DNA of 64,000 nucleotides, from positions 124,001 through 188,000 of the forward strand of contig JADJOY010000009.1 in NCBI GenBank assembly GCA_016713535.1. Direction: 5' to 3'. A program made the translations under genes and the position numbers. Origin of the DNA: Deltaproteobacteria bacterium. GTDB taxonomy: Bacteria > JADJOY01. Positions 8,706 to 16,179 of this stretch are shown here, piece after piece (position 1 is the stretch's first letter; each line of letters starts with the position of its first letter). The notes below the pieces were generated by a model. The model was not told the DNA's origin and did not search any database. It saw nothing but the letters and a program-made list of their open reading frames with translations.

Positions 8706-11081
8706 TCAAGGCGCCTTTCTCGGATACGCGATCTTCGTCGTGCCGATCCGGCCGTTGAAGGCGAACGGCGCCTGGTCGTAGTAGTCGAGCGACACGGGCG
8801 AATCCAGGTCGGTCCCGATGTCGAACGTTGCGTTCGACGTGAAGTGCAGGGACATCGCCGCCGGCACCCGACCCTGCGCCACGACCTTGCCGTCGACCTT
8901 GAGCGTGACGTCCATCGGCCCGCCGATCTTGCCGACGAGCTTGGACTCGACCTCGACGTTCACCTCTCCGGTCGGGAGCTTGGTACCGGCCTTGATCGTC
9001 GTGCGCTGGACCTCGAACAGGTTGAATTCGTAGGTCAGGATGCCGTCCTTCACGTAGCAGGTGACGCCCCCGGAGAAGCCAGCCAGCGCGTACAGCACGC
9101 CGTTCGCGTCCGCGGGCACGTCCAAGTTCATGGTCACGACGGTGTCCACCTTTCCGAGCTTGGGAGCCGCGGACTCCGGGATTCGGGTCAGCGGACCGTC
9201 GAAGGTCCACTCGGTGAGCGAGGAGGCGGGGGCGTCCTCGGGATGGAACATCGCCGTCGACCACAGACCACCGCCGATCGGAAGGTTCTTGTTCCTCGCC
9301 GACTCGAGCAGGAAGAGATCCTTCATCTCCTCCAGCTTCTGCGGATGCGTGCCAGCGAGGTCGTGCGCCTGACTCCAGTCCGCGGCGAGGTCGTAGAGCT
9401 CCCACCGGTCCGTCAGCGGCGACCACTCCTCGATGCCCTTCGGCAGCCCGCCCACCCACGGCTCACGCGGGCCCGGGGCGCCCGCGAACCAGCCGTCGTG
9501 ATAGATCCCGCGGCTCGCCATGATGTCGAAGAACTGGGTCTTGCGGCGGCCCTCCGCTCGAGGATCGCCGAACGCGTAGACCATGCTGACCCCGTCGATC
9601 GAGTCCTGTTCGAAGCCGTTGACCACCCGCGGCGGGGTGATCTTCGTCAGCTCGTAGATCGTCGGAGCGATGTCGATGACGTGGTGGAACTGAGCCCGCG
9701 GAGTCGAGCTCGCCTCGATCCGGCCAGGCCAAGCCACGGCCATCGGCTGACGGATGCCGCCGAGATAGGCGCCCATGAGCTTGGTGCCCTTGTACGGAGT
9801 GCTTCCCGCCCAGGCCCAACCGGCGTGGTACATGTTGTCGGTCTTGGGCCCGCCCAGCGCATCGAGACCGCCGAGCTCACCCAGCGCCGCGAGGTGTTGC
9901 GAGATCTTGGTCGGAATCCCGTTCTGCGCCAGCTGCTCGCTGATGGTGCCGTTGAGGCCCTCGGACGAGGAGCCGTTGTCGCCCCAGATGTAGAAGATCA
10001 GCGTGTTCTCGAGCCGCCCTTGCTTCTCGATCTCGTCGATGACGCGTCCGGCGTTGTAGTCGGCGTGCTCGGTGAACCCGGCGAAGACCTCCATCAGTCG
10101 TCGCTGGAACGGCTTTTCGTCCTCGGGAATCGAATCCCAGGCTGCCATCGACGCCGGGCGCGGCGTGAGCTGCGCATTCTGCGGGATCCACCCCTTCGCC
10201 TTGGCATTGGCGAAGACGCGCTCGCGGTACTGGTCCCAGCCGTCGTCGAACTTGCCCTTGTACTTGTCGGCCCATTCCTTCATGACCTGGTGGGGGCCGT
10301 GTGACGCTCCTGGCGCCCAGTACAGGAAGAAGGGCTTCTCCGGTGCGAGCGCCTTCTGCTCGCGGAGCCACCGGATCGCGTCCTCGGCGATGTCCTCGGT
10401 GAAGTGATAGCCCTCGTGATGCCGTTCCGTGACCGCGGTGGTGTTGCGGGTCAGGGTCGGTTCGTACTGCGAAGCCTCGCCGGCGAGGAACCCGTAGAAG
10501 TATTCGAAGCCGTATCCGGTCGGCCAATGGTCGAACGGCCCCTTGGAGGTGATCTGCTCCTCGGGCGTGTTGTGCCACTTGCCCCAGGCTCCGGTGTTGT
10601 AGCCGTAGTCTTTGAGCACCTCCGCGACGGTCGCCGACGACTTCGGGATCGTGCCGCTGAATCCGTCGAAGTCGTTGGCGATCGCCGAGATCTGCCCGTT
10701 CCCGACGCGGGTGTGATTGCGGCCGGTCAGGAGCGCTGCGCGCGTGGGTGAGCACATGGCGGTCGAATGGAAGCGGTTGAAGGAGATGCCCATGTTCGCC
10801 ACTCGATCGAGCGTCGGGGTATGGATCTCGCCGCCGTAGGTCGAAGGCGTACCCGGGCCCACGTCGTCCATCAGGATGATCAAGATGTTCGGCGCGCCCT
10901 CGGCCAGGTGCCTGGGTTCGACGCGTTTCTGGTAGGTGGATCCCTCCATCGTCAGCCCCGCCCTGGAAGCCGACGGCGTGGGCGGGAACGGCAGGATTTC
11001 CTGTGCCATCGCCATCGATGCGCACAGCACACCGAGCGACAAACCGAGGGCGGATCGCAAGAGATGCTTCAGGTAGATCAT
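8706..11081 (-). CDS. Exported arylsulfatase (type I, Cys-type), copy 2
   Basis: A 791-residue paralogue of the adjacent gene, similar along its whole length but clearly diverged. Signal peptide about 1-26 (ASMAMA). NILIILMDDVGPG (65-77) carries the metal-binding Asp pair, and CSPTR (110-114) is the formylglycine site. GKWHNTP, FLLYWAP and the C-terminal beta domain are shared with copy 1, and both mature proteins open with the same PFPPxPSAS linker. The ATG at 11081 sits 8 bases after GGAGACC; a GTG lies just upstream at 11084. It is probably the first sulfatase translated in this operon. The divergence suggests an old duplication with different substrates. Confidence 0.88.
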   Translation of the reverse strand: MIYLKHLLRSALGLSLGVLCASMAMAQEILPFPPTPSASRAGLTMEGSTYQKRVEPRHLAEGAPNILIILMDDVGPGTPSTYGGEIHTPTLDRVANMGISFNRFHSTAMCSPTRAALLTGRNHTRVGNGQISAIANDFDGFSGTIPKSSATVAEVLKDYGYNTGAWGKWHNTPEEQITSKGPFDHWPTGYGFEYFYGFLAGEASQYEPTLTRNTTAVTERHHEGYHFTEDIAEDAIRWLREQKALAPEKPFFLYWAPGASHGPHQVMKEWADKYKGKFDDGWDQYRERVFANAKAKGWIPQNAQLTPRPASMAAWDSIPEDEKPFQRRLMEVFAGFTEHADYNAGRVIDEIEKQGRLENTLIFYIWGDNGSSSEGLNGTISEQLAQNGIPTKISQHLAALGELGGLDALGGPKTDNMYHAGWAWAGSTPYKGTKLMGAYLGGIRQPMAVAWPGRIEASSTPRAQFHHVIDIAPTIYELTKITPPRVVNGFEQDSIDGVSMVYAFGDPRAEGRRKTQFFDIMASRGIYHDGWFAGAPGPREPWVGGLPKGIEEWSPLTDRWELYDLAADWSQAHDLAGTHPQKLEEMKDLFLLESARNKNLPIGGGLWSTAMFHPEDAPASSLTEWTFDGPLTRIPESAAPKLGKVDTVVTMNLDVPADANGVLYALAGFSGGVTCYVKDGILTYEFNLFEVQRTTIKAGTKLPTGEVNVEVESKLVGKIGGPMDVTLKVDGKVVAQGRVPAAMSLHFTSNATFDIGTDLDSPVSLDYYDQAPFAFNGRIGTTKIAYPRKAP

Positions 11082-11169
11082 CACTGGTCTCCGAGCGAGG
11101 TAGAGATCGGCAAGAGGATCCCCCTCGTGGTCGCTTCGGTGCGGTCTCTGCGTCCCCGGTTCCGGATCG

Positions 11170-12156
11170 TCAGAACTTGAGCGCGACTTTCAGGAACACC
11201 GTGTCTCCGCGCACGCGGTTCTCGGTGTGGTACTCGCGGAGCCACTTGAGCTCCGCCATCAGGTCCTGCCCGCCGAGCTTGCGGATGTAGGAGACGACGG
11301 GGCCGACACCTGCCGTGAGGCCTTTGAAGTCACCGAGGCTGGCGCCCGGCCCGCTGTCTCCCGAGACCTGCTGGTAGTAGTACGAGGACACACCGAGACC
11401 CGAGACACCGCCCAGGAGCGGCAGGTGCTGGGCGAGGGTCCCGTCCACGTGAAACTGGTTGCCCGATCTGTAGTTGGTGGCCTCGTTCTCGTCGTTGAAG
11501 TCGAAGCCGGTGAACACCGAGACTTCACGCCCGTTCTCGGCCCCGAAGTAGATCAGCGCCAGCGTGGGCTCGGCGGTCCAGAAGTTCTTGCCGGTGTTCG
11601 CGAGCCGGCCGACCTCGTAGCTGCCGCTCGGCGCGTAGAGCGACACCCGGAAGTTCACGCTCAAGTCGGGGCTCACCGTGTAGTTCAGCATCAATGGCTG
11701 GAACACGATGTCACCGAGCCCGACGAGGCTGTCCGAGCGACCGATGGTGCGCCCGCCCCCACCCGGTCCCTCGACGACCGCGTTGGCCGACACCTCCGCC
11801 GAGAGCAGCGGGATGGTCAGCGACATCGCGTAGCTCCAGCGCTCCCCGAGCTCGATCTCGGGCCTCCAGAACGTGGTCAGGCCATACCCCACGACGGTGG
11901 CGTCGAGTCCCAGCGCGGTGTTTCCGCCGATCGGGATGGCCCGGTCAGCTCCGGCCGAGCCGCTGTAGTAAAGGACGTTGAGACGAACCAGGAGCGCCGG
12001 CTTCGGGGCCACGCCATCGATGAACGAGGCCATCGAGCCGGGGGCGTAGTGGCCGGAGCCTCCCTCCTCGGCCAACGCCGGTTGCGCGCCGCACGCGAGG
12101 GCGACGCCGCAGCCGACCGCCACCGCGACGAACCTGCGCATCCAGCCACTCTTCAT
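11170..12156 (-). CDS. Outer-membrane protein, MetA-pathway/phenol-degradation type
   Basis: A 328-residue protein. The start at 12156 follows AAGGAGCCGAG. Signal peptide 1-27 ends in PALA. The rest is amphipathic strands with Gly-rich turns (LLVRLNVLYYSGSAG, LNYTVSPDLSVNFRVSLYAP, AEPTLALIYFGAENGREVSV) and ends in LKVALKF, a terminal Phe typical of barrel proteins. This matches the large family annotated as putative MetA-pathway of phenol degradation; members are outer-membrane proteins often found beside catabolic genes, but direct function is not established. It sits 88 bases upstream of arylsulfatase 2 and is probably in the same operon, consistent with uptake of a sulfated aromatic or lipid (inference). 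Confidence 0.7.
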   Translation of the reverse strand: MKSGWMRRFVAVAVGCGVALACGAQPALAEEGGSGHYAPGSMASFIDGVAPKPALLVRLNVLYYSGSAGADRAIPIGGNTALGLDATVVGYGLTTFWRPEIELGERWSYAMSLTIPLLSAEVSANAVVEGPGGGGRTIGRSDSLVGLGDIVFQPLMLNYTVSPDLSVNFRVSLYAPSGSYEVGRLANTGKNFWTAEPTLALIYFGAENGREVSVFTGFDFNDENEATNYRSGNQFHVDGTLAQHLPLLGGVSGLGVSSYYYQQVSGDSGPGASLGDFKGLTAGVGPVVSYIRKLGGQDLMAELKWLREYHTENRVRGDTVFLKVALKF

Positions 12157-12366
12157 CTCGGCTCCTTGGAAACCCCATCGGCCGCGCCGCCACCGGCGCG
12201 ATCTTCCCGAGCTGGACCCCGAGCGGCATCGACGCGAACGAACCGCCGTTCCCCCCGGACACCCACCGTGTCGTTCGGGCCGAGGAGGACGTTCAGGACA
12301 TCCGATGCACGGCGCGGAGGATCCCCATCTCGCCAGCGCCCCCCGCCACTGCGGTTCCGGCGCCAC

Positions 12367-12900
12367 TCAGCGCGGGGGATTCACCACGACGTAGGTCGTG
12401 GAGCTGCCCGCGATCCGCGGCTGGTACCAGGTGTTGCCGCACTGCTGGTAGGCGAAGCCGTTCACGATGACGGTCGAGCAGGAGGGCGGAATCGAGTTGA
12501 CGATCGACCCGACCACGGCGGCCGTGACCACGGCCGTCGCCGTCACGGCGGCCGCCATGGCGACCGGGTGGTAGTCGTCGTGGTAGCAGCAGCCGCCCCC
12601 GTAGTACCCACCGCCGTGGTGGTCGACGTCCACGTCGACGTTCACGTTCTTGTCGACCCGCGCGTTGACGTTGACGTCCTTCTTGCTGTTGAGGTTGACG
12701 TTGCGGTCGTGGCCGCCGTCGCGACCCGCGCCGCCGCTCTTCGCTGGGTTGACGTTGCTACGGGCGCTACTGCGAACGCCTTGCGGCGCCTTGCCGCCTC
12801 CTTTGCCACCCCCCTTGGCCTGCGCGGGCAGCACCGCGCCACCACAGGCGACGACGACGGCGAGGGCGATGGACAGCGAACTTCGAAGGGTGCGGTTCAT
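12367..12900 (-). CDS. Exported low-complexity protein rich in Asn-Val/Asp-Val dipeptides
   Basis: A 177-residue protein. Signal peptide 1-28 ends in AQA. It is followed by a Gly/Lys tract (GGGKGGGK), then a run of alternating Val with Asn, Asp or Lys (about residues 65-93), HH-GGGYYGGGCCYHDDYH, a hydrophobic Ala/Val-rich segment (about 113-137, a possible membrane helix) and a C-terminal domain with two Cys (PSCSTVIVNG, YQQCGNTW). I do not recognise a named family. The gene lies 10 bases after the DUF2092 gene and upstream of the barrel and sulfatases, so it is probably co-transcribed. Alternating polar/Val residues suggest an extended beta structure. Confidence 0.6.
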   Translation of the reverse strand: MNRTLRSSLSIALAVVVACGGAVLPAQAKGGGKGGGKAPQGVRSSARSNVNPAKSGGAGRDGGHDRNVNLNSKKDVNVNARVDKNVNVDVDVDHHGGGYYGGGCCYHDDYHPVAMAAAVTATAVVTAAVVGSIVNSIPPSCSTVIVNGFAYQQCGNTWYQPRIAGSSTTYVVVNPPR

Positions 12901-12910
12901 GCGTCGTCTC

Positions 12911-13732
12911 CTACTTGCTCGCACTGGGTCCCGACCCGACGTCGGCGAGCACGACCTTGCCCGCGCCTGCGGGCGGATCGAACGTGAAGGTCTTGTCGTT
13001 GAACGACGGCGCCAGGTTCCAGATGTAGAGCGCCGTGTGCTGCGGGCGCGCCTCATCGGTCTTGGTCGTGATGACCAGCTTGCGCGGCAGAGGGTGGTCG
13101 CCGCGCTGGATCCAGATCTGCCAGTCCAGGTCGTCCTGGCGGAAGCCGTAGTGCCGGCAGGTCGTTCCGGCGACGGCGCTGTCACCGAAATCCGTGGCCT
13201 CGGTGATCCCATCCGCGATCCTCCCGGCGGCGCCCCACCGGAAGAGATCAGCGAGCGGCACCGTGAAGCCGTGGTCGGTCTCGAGCGTGTCGGCGAGCTG
13301 ACCGATCGTGGGCGGAGCCGGCACGGTCGCGTAGTAGTTGAGCCGCCGCGCGAAGAGCGTGAACTCCTTGCCGTCGTAGAGCCACATCCGGTCGTGCCGT
13401 TCGTTCACGACCTCCGCTCGCAGCCGGGTCGGCATCTGTGCGAGCAGGTTGGTGACGCCGCTGTACTGGACCTTCTGTCCATCCTCGAGGACGTCTTCGT
13501 CGGTGGTGGTGACCTCCACCTGAAAATCCTTCAGCGTACGCAGGTGAGCACCCATGGCTTGCAGGGCGTCCATCGCGGCCGGATCGAGGGCCGGGTCGGT
13601 GGACGACACGGCCGAGCCGGACGGTGCTGGCGCGGTGGTGCTCGGCTGCTGTGCCGAGGCGCAGGCGGCAGCCACGGTCAGAGCGACGACGATCGCGCTA
13701 CGACTCAGACGGAATCGATCGATGGACCTCAT
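12911..13732 (-). CDS. DUF2092 family exported protein
   Basis: A 273-residue protein. Signal peptide about 1-27 (VALTVAAACASA; the Cys may be a lipidation site). The body matches DUF2092: LRTLKDFQVEVTTTDEDV, RLRAEVVNERHDRMWLYDGKEFTLF, YYATVPAPPTIGQLADTLE, then DFGDSAVAGTTCRHYGFRQDDLDWQIWIQRGD and RKLVITTKT. The layout resembles periplasmic lipid-binding folds of the LolA type (inference). It is the first gene of the minus-strand operon reading through the Asn-Val protein, the barrel and probably the sulfatases, and is divergent from the LysR gene. Confidence 0.7.
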   Translation of the reverse strand: MRSIDRFRLSRSAIVVALTVAAACASAQQPSTTAPAPSGSAVSSTDPALDPAAMDALQAMGAHLRTLKDFQVEVTTTDEDVLEDGQKVQYSGVTNLLAQMPTRLRAEVVNERHDRMWLYDGKEFTLFARRLNYYATVPAPPTIGQLADTLETDHGFTVPLADLFRWGAAGRIADGITEATDFGDSAVAGTTCRHYGFRQDDLDWQIWIQRGDHPLPRKLVITTKTDEARPQHTALYIWNLAPSFNDKTFTFDPPAGAGKVVLADVGSGPSASK

Positions 13733-13873
13733 CGCTTCATCTCCTCATCCACGCTCTTCGAGCGCTCCGGCCGCGGGTTCATCGTCGCTGCGCCGTCGCC
13801 CGGTGCTCGACTTCGGCCGCCGCTTGTACGCTCCCGCTTCCGGTAGAGTCCAATCCGAAATCGGAACGGGCGT

Positions 13874-13890
13874 GATACGTTCCGCGTATC
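13874..13890. promoter_or_regulatory. LysR-type operator dyad (T-N11-A)
   Basis: GATACG and CGTATC flank a 5-base centre, a perfect 6-bp dyad holding the T-N11-A core typical of LysR-box sites. It ends on the base before the regulator's GTG start and lies in the 158-bp divergent region shared with the DUF2092/sulfatase operon. A second short dyad, TCCGA-AA-TCGGA, lies just upstream at about 13854-13865. A regulator bound here would block its own gene and could control the operon. Confidence 0.5.
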
Positions 13891-14859
13891 GTGATCGAGT
13901 TGCGCCTGGTCCGCGACGCGCTGACGTTGGCGCGCTTCCGCAACTTCGCGCGCGCCGCCGAAGCGCTGAACACGACGCAGCCCACGCTGTCGCGCAACAT
14001 CGCGGCGCTCGAGCGCTCGCTTGGAGTACGACTCTTCGATCGGACCCGAATGGGTGTCGAGACGACCGCCTTCGGCCGCCTGCTGCTCGAGCGCGGCGCG
14101 GCCCTGCTCGGCGGCGAGGCGGAGCTGCGGCGCGAGATCGAGCTACTCGCCGGGCTGGAGGTCGGGACCCTGGTGATCGGGGCCGCGCCGTTCCCCGCCG
14201 AGATCTCGGTCGCTCCAGCGATCGCGCGGCTGATCGCTTCCCGCCCCGGTCTCCACGTGGAGCTGATCACCGCGAACCCCCAGGACATTCCAACGGCCGT
14301 GCGCGAGGGCCGGTTCCACCTCGGTCTCGCCGACCTGCGGCTGCTGGACGAAGATCAGCGGCTTCACATCGAGCCGCTGCCTCGCCACCCGATTTTCATC
14401 GCCGTCCGGCCCGGCCATCCCTTGCTCGGTCGACGGGACCTGAAGGCGGAGGACGTCTTTCGATTCCCCGTCGCCGCCACACACGTGCTGGGCCTCATCG
14501 GCACGGCGATGGCCGCCACGGGCGCGGCGGGGGCGAGCGACCCTCGTACGGGCGACTTCACACCGCCCGTCACCGTGGACTCCCTCAGCCTGGCGCGGCA
14601 GATCGCCCTGGCGAGCGACGCCCTTGCTCCGTACACCCCCGCCGTGTCGACCGATGAGTCCGCGACTCGCGGCTTGGTTCCTCTCGACTTCCATCTGCCC
14701 TGGATGCAGACGAACTACGGATTCATGCATCTGCGTGGGCGTACCCTCTCCCCGGCCGCGCAGGCCTTCATGTCGTTGGTGCGCGAGGTGGAGGCCGAGG
14801 TGGCTCGAGGCGGAACCGTCCCACCGAGCCGCCAGACACGGAGCCGCAGCCGGAAGTGA
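13891..14859 (+). CDS. LysR-family transcriptional regulator
   Basis: A 322-residue protein. The N-terminal winged helix (residues 1-60) contains FARAAEALNTTQPTLSRNIAALERSLGVRLFDRT, the classic LysR helix-turn-helix; the rest is the periplasmic-binding-like effector domain. The start is the GTG at 13891: an in-frame TGA at 13873 excludes longer forms, and no Shine-Dalgarno sequence fits between the operator dyad and the start, so the message may be leaderless or weakly translated. It is divergent from the DUF2092-to-sulfatase operon and is the obvious candidate to control it. The inducer is unknown. The tail is basic (SRQTRSRSRK). Confidence 0.85.
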   Translation: MIELRLVRDALTLARFRNFARAAEALNTTQPTLSRNIAALERSLGVRLFDRTRMGVETTAFGRLLLERGAALLGGEAELRREIELLAGLEVGTLVIGAAPFPAEISVAPAIARLIASRPGLHVELITANPQDIPTAVREGRFHLGLADLRLLDEDQRLHIEPLPRHPIFIAVRPGHPLLGRRDLKAEDVFRFPVAATHVLGLIGTAMAATGAAGASDPRTGDFTPPVTVDSLSLARQIALASDALAPYTPAVSTDESATRGLVPLDFHLPWMQTNYGFMHLRGRTLSPAAQAFMSLVREVEAEVARGGTVPPSRQTRSRSRK

Positions 14860-15040
14860 GCTCCCTCGTCCCTGGCCACCGGCCCCCCGCTGGCGGGCGG
14901 CGGAAAGCAACGTCCCGAGCGGTTGAACACACGACGAAGTTGCCGCCGCGCCACGACCTACGGCACAATCAGACCTTTCGAGGTTTCGGGTGACCAACAC
15001 CCGCGCCGAGAAGCGAACCAAATCAGCCGTTTGGCAGTGT

Positions 15041-15114
15041 GCGCCCATAGCTCAGCTGGATAGAGCGTCGGACTACGAATCCGAAGGTCGGAGGTTCGAA
15101 TCCTCTTGGGCGCG
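15041..15114 (+). tRNA. tRNA-Arg (anticodon ACG)
   Basis: A 74-nt cloverleaf: acceptor GCGCCCA pairs with TGGGCGC, anticodon loop CTACGAA with ACG, T-arm GGTTCGAATCC. Discriminator G; no CCA is encoded. A34 of this tRNA is the known substrate of TadA, whose gene starts 39 bases downstream. Confidence 0.95.
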
Positions 15115-15153
15115 CCGGGGATCGCGGAAGCGGTCCACCCCGAAGGTCCGGCC

Positions 15154-15687
15154 ATGAAGATCGACGTCGGACCCGGCGACCCGATCGCGCGGAACATCCC
15201 GCAACAGGAGGAGCTGGACCGGTCGTTCATGCAGGTGGCGATCGACGAGGCACGGCGCGCAGCCGAGCTCGGCGAGGTGCCCGTCGGCTGCGTGATCGTG
15301 GTGGCGGATCGGGTGGTGGCGCGCGGCAGCAACCGCACCGAGACCCGGCAAGACCCCACCTCGCACGCGGAGATGATCGCAGTCCGCAAGGCGACGCTTC
15401 GGTACGGCAACTGGCGACTTCCCGGAGCCACCGTTTACAGCACCCTCGAGCCTTGCCCCATGTGCATGGGGGCGTTGCTCCTGGCGCGGGTCGATCGGCT
15501 GGTCTTCGGTGCGTGGGATTCCAAGGCAGGCGCGGCCGGTTCGTTGTACGATCTGTCTCGAGACCCGCGATTGAACCACCGGATCCGGGTGATGAGCGGG
15601 ATCGAGGAAGAGACCTGCCGCAAGCTCTTGCAGTCGTTCTTCCAGGGTGTCCGGCAACGCAAGGCGAGCGAAGGGGGTCGGAAGTAA
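15154..15687 (+). CDS. tadA: tRNA adenosine(34) deaminase TadA
   Basis: A 177-residue enzyme that deaminates A34 of tRNA-Arg(ACG) to inosine, letting it read CGU, CGC and CGA. Zinc-deaminase motifs are complete: HAEM at 71-74 (His zinc ligand, catalytic Glu73) and PCPMC at 100-104 (two Cys ligands). The N-terminal FMQVAIDEARRAAELGEVPVG and C-terminal SLYDL segments fit the family. ATG 15154 is chosen because homology starts shortly after; an upstream ATG at 15106 lies inside the tRNA. The gene follows its own substrate tRNA and precedes two tRNA-Ser genes. Confidence 0.93.
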   Translation: MKIDVGPGDPIARNIPQQEELDRSFMQVAIDEARRAAELGEVPVGCVIVVADRVVARGSNRTETRQDPTSHAEMIAVRKATLRYGNWRLPGATVYSTLEPCPMCMGALLLARVDRLVFGAWDSKAGAAGSLYDLSRDPRLNHRIRVMSGIEEETCRKLLQSFFQGVRQRKASEGGRK

Positions 15688-15707
15688 GAGAGAGCGCAGT
15701 CAACCTT

Positions 15708-15797
15708 GGAGAGATGGCCGAGTGGCTGAAGGCGGCGGACTCGAAATCCGCTGTGGGGGCAACTCCACCGGGGGTTCAAATCCCTCTCTCTCCGCCA
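15708..15797 (+). tRNA. tRNA-Ser (anticodon CGA)
   Basis: A 90-nt class II tRNA: acceptor GGAGAGA pairs with TCTCTCC, anticodon loop CTCGAAA (CGA), long variable arm, T-arm GGTTCAAATCC, encoded CCA at 15795-15797. It starts 20 bases after tadA. Confidence 0.95.
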
Positions 15798-15852
15798 GGG
15801 GAACGTACGGGCCGGATCGGCCGGCCCTCGCACCAACGGTGGGATGAACCGA

Positions 15853-15945
15853 GGAGAGATGCCCGAGCGGCTGAAGGGGCACGATTGGAAATCGTGTGTA
15901 CCTCCAAAAGGGGTACCGTGGGTTCAAATCCCACTCTCTCCGCCA
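15853..15945 (+). tRNA. tRNA-Ser (anticodon GGA)
   Basis: A 93-nt class II tRNA: acceptor GGAGAGA/TCTCTCC, anticodon loop TTGGAAA (GGA), long variable arm with a CCAAAAGG hairpin, encoded CCA at 15943-15945. Acceptor, D and T arms match the neighbouring tRNA-Ser closely, suggesting local duplication and anticodon divergence. Confidence 0.95.
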
Positions 15946-15980
15946 CGAACCGAGAATCGGGTCGCAGCATCCGCCCCTCG

Positions 15981-16093
15981 AAGGGTGGTAGCCGGGCCCC
16001 GCGCAATGGAGTTCCGTGAACCCCGTCAGGTCCGGAAGGAAGCAGCGGTAGCGGGTCTCTCCATGTGCCGCGGAAAGTCCGGTTGCCACCCTT
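15981..16093 (+). ncRNA. ffs: Signal recognition particle RNA (small bacterial 4.5S type)
   Basis: About 113 nt. The conserved apical region GTCAGGTCCGGAAGGAAGCA (GGAA tetraloop and the asymmetric AGCAGC loop that binds Ffh) lies at about 16025-16044. The ends pair (AAGGGTGG with CCACCCTT), giving one long hairpin as expected for the small bacterial form. It lies just upstream of dnaX, a common position for this gene. Confidence 0.92.
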
Positions 16094-16130
16094 GGGGGGG
16101 TGGCGCCCGGTTCCGTCGGGTCGCTCTCTC

Positions 16131-16156
16131 GGCGCGGGGGCTCTCGTCCCCGCGCC
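16131..16156 (+). terminator. 9-bp GC stem-loop after the SRP RNA gene
   Basis: GGCGCGGGG and CCCCGCGCC form a perfect 9-bp stem around an 8-base loop. No T-run follows, so it is not a classical intrinsic terminator; it may be a processing or attenuation structure 24 bases before dnaX. Confidence 0.4.
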
Positions 16157-16179
16157 AGCAGTGTCGTTAGGATTCCGGC

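Noticed and set aside
8602-9459. An N-terminal extension of arylsulfatase 1 to 1072 residues
   Set aside because: The extra part overlaps arylsulfatase 2 out of frame and lacks family character; a good ribosome site and signal peptide lie at 8601.
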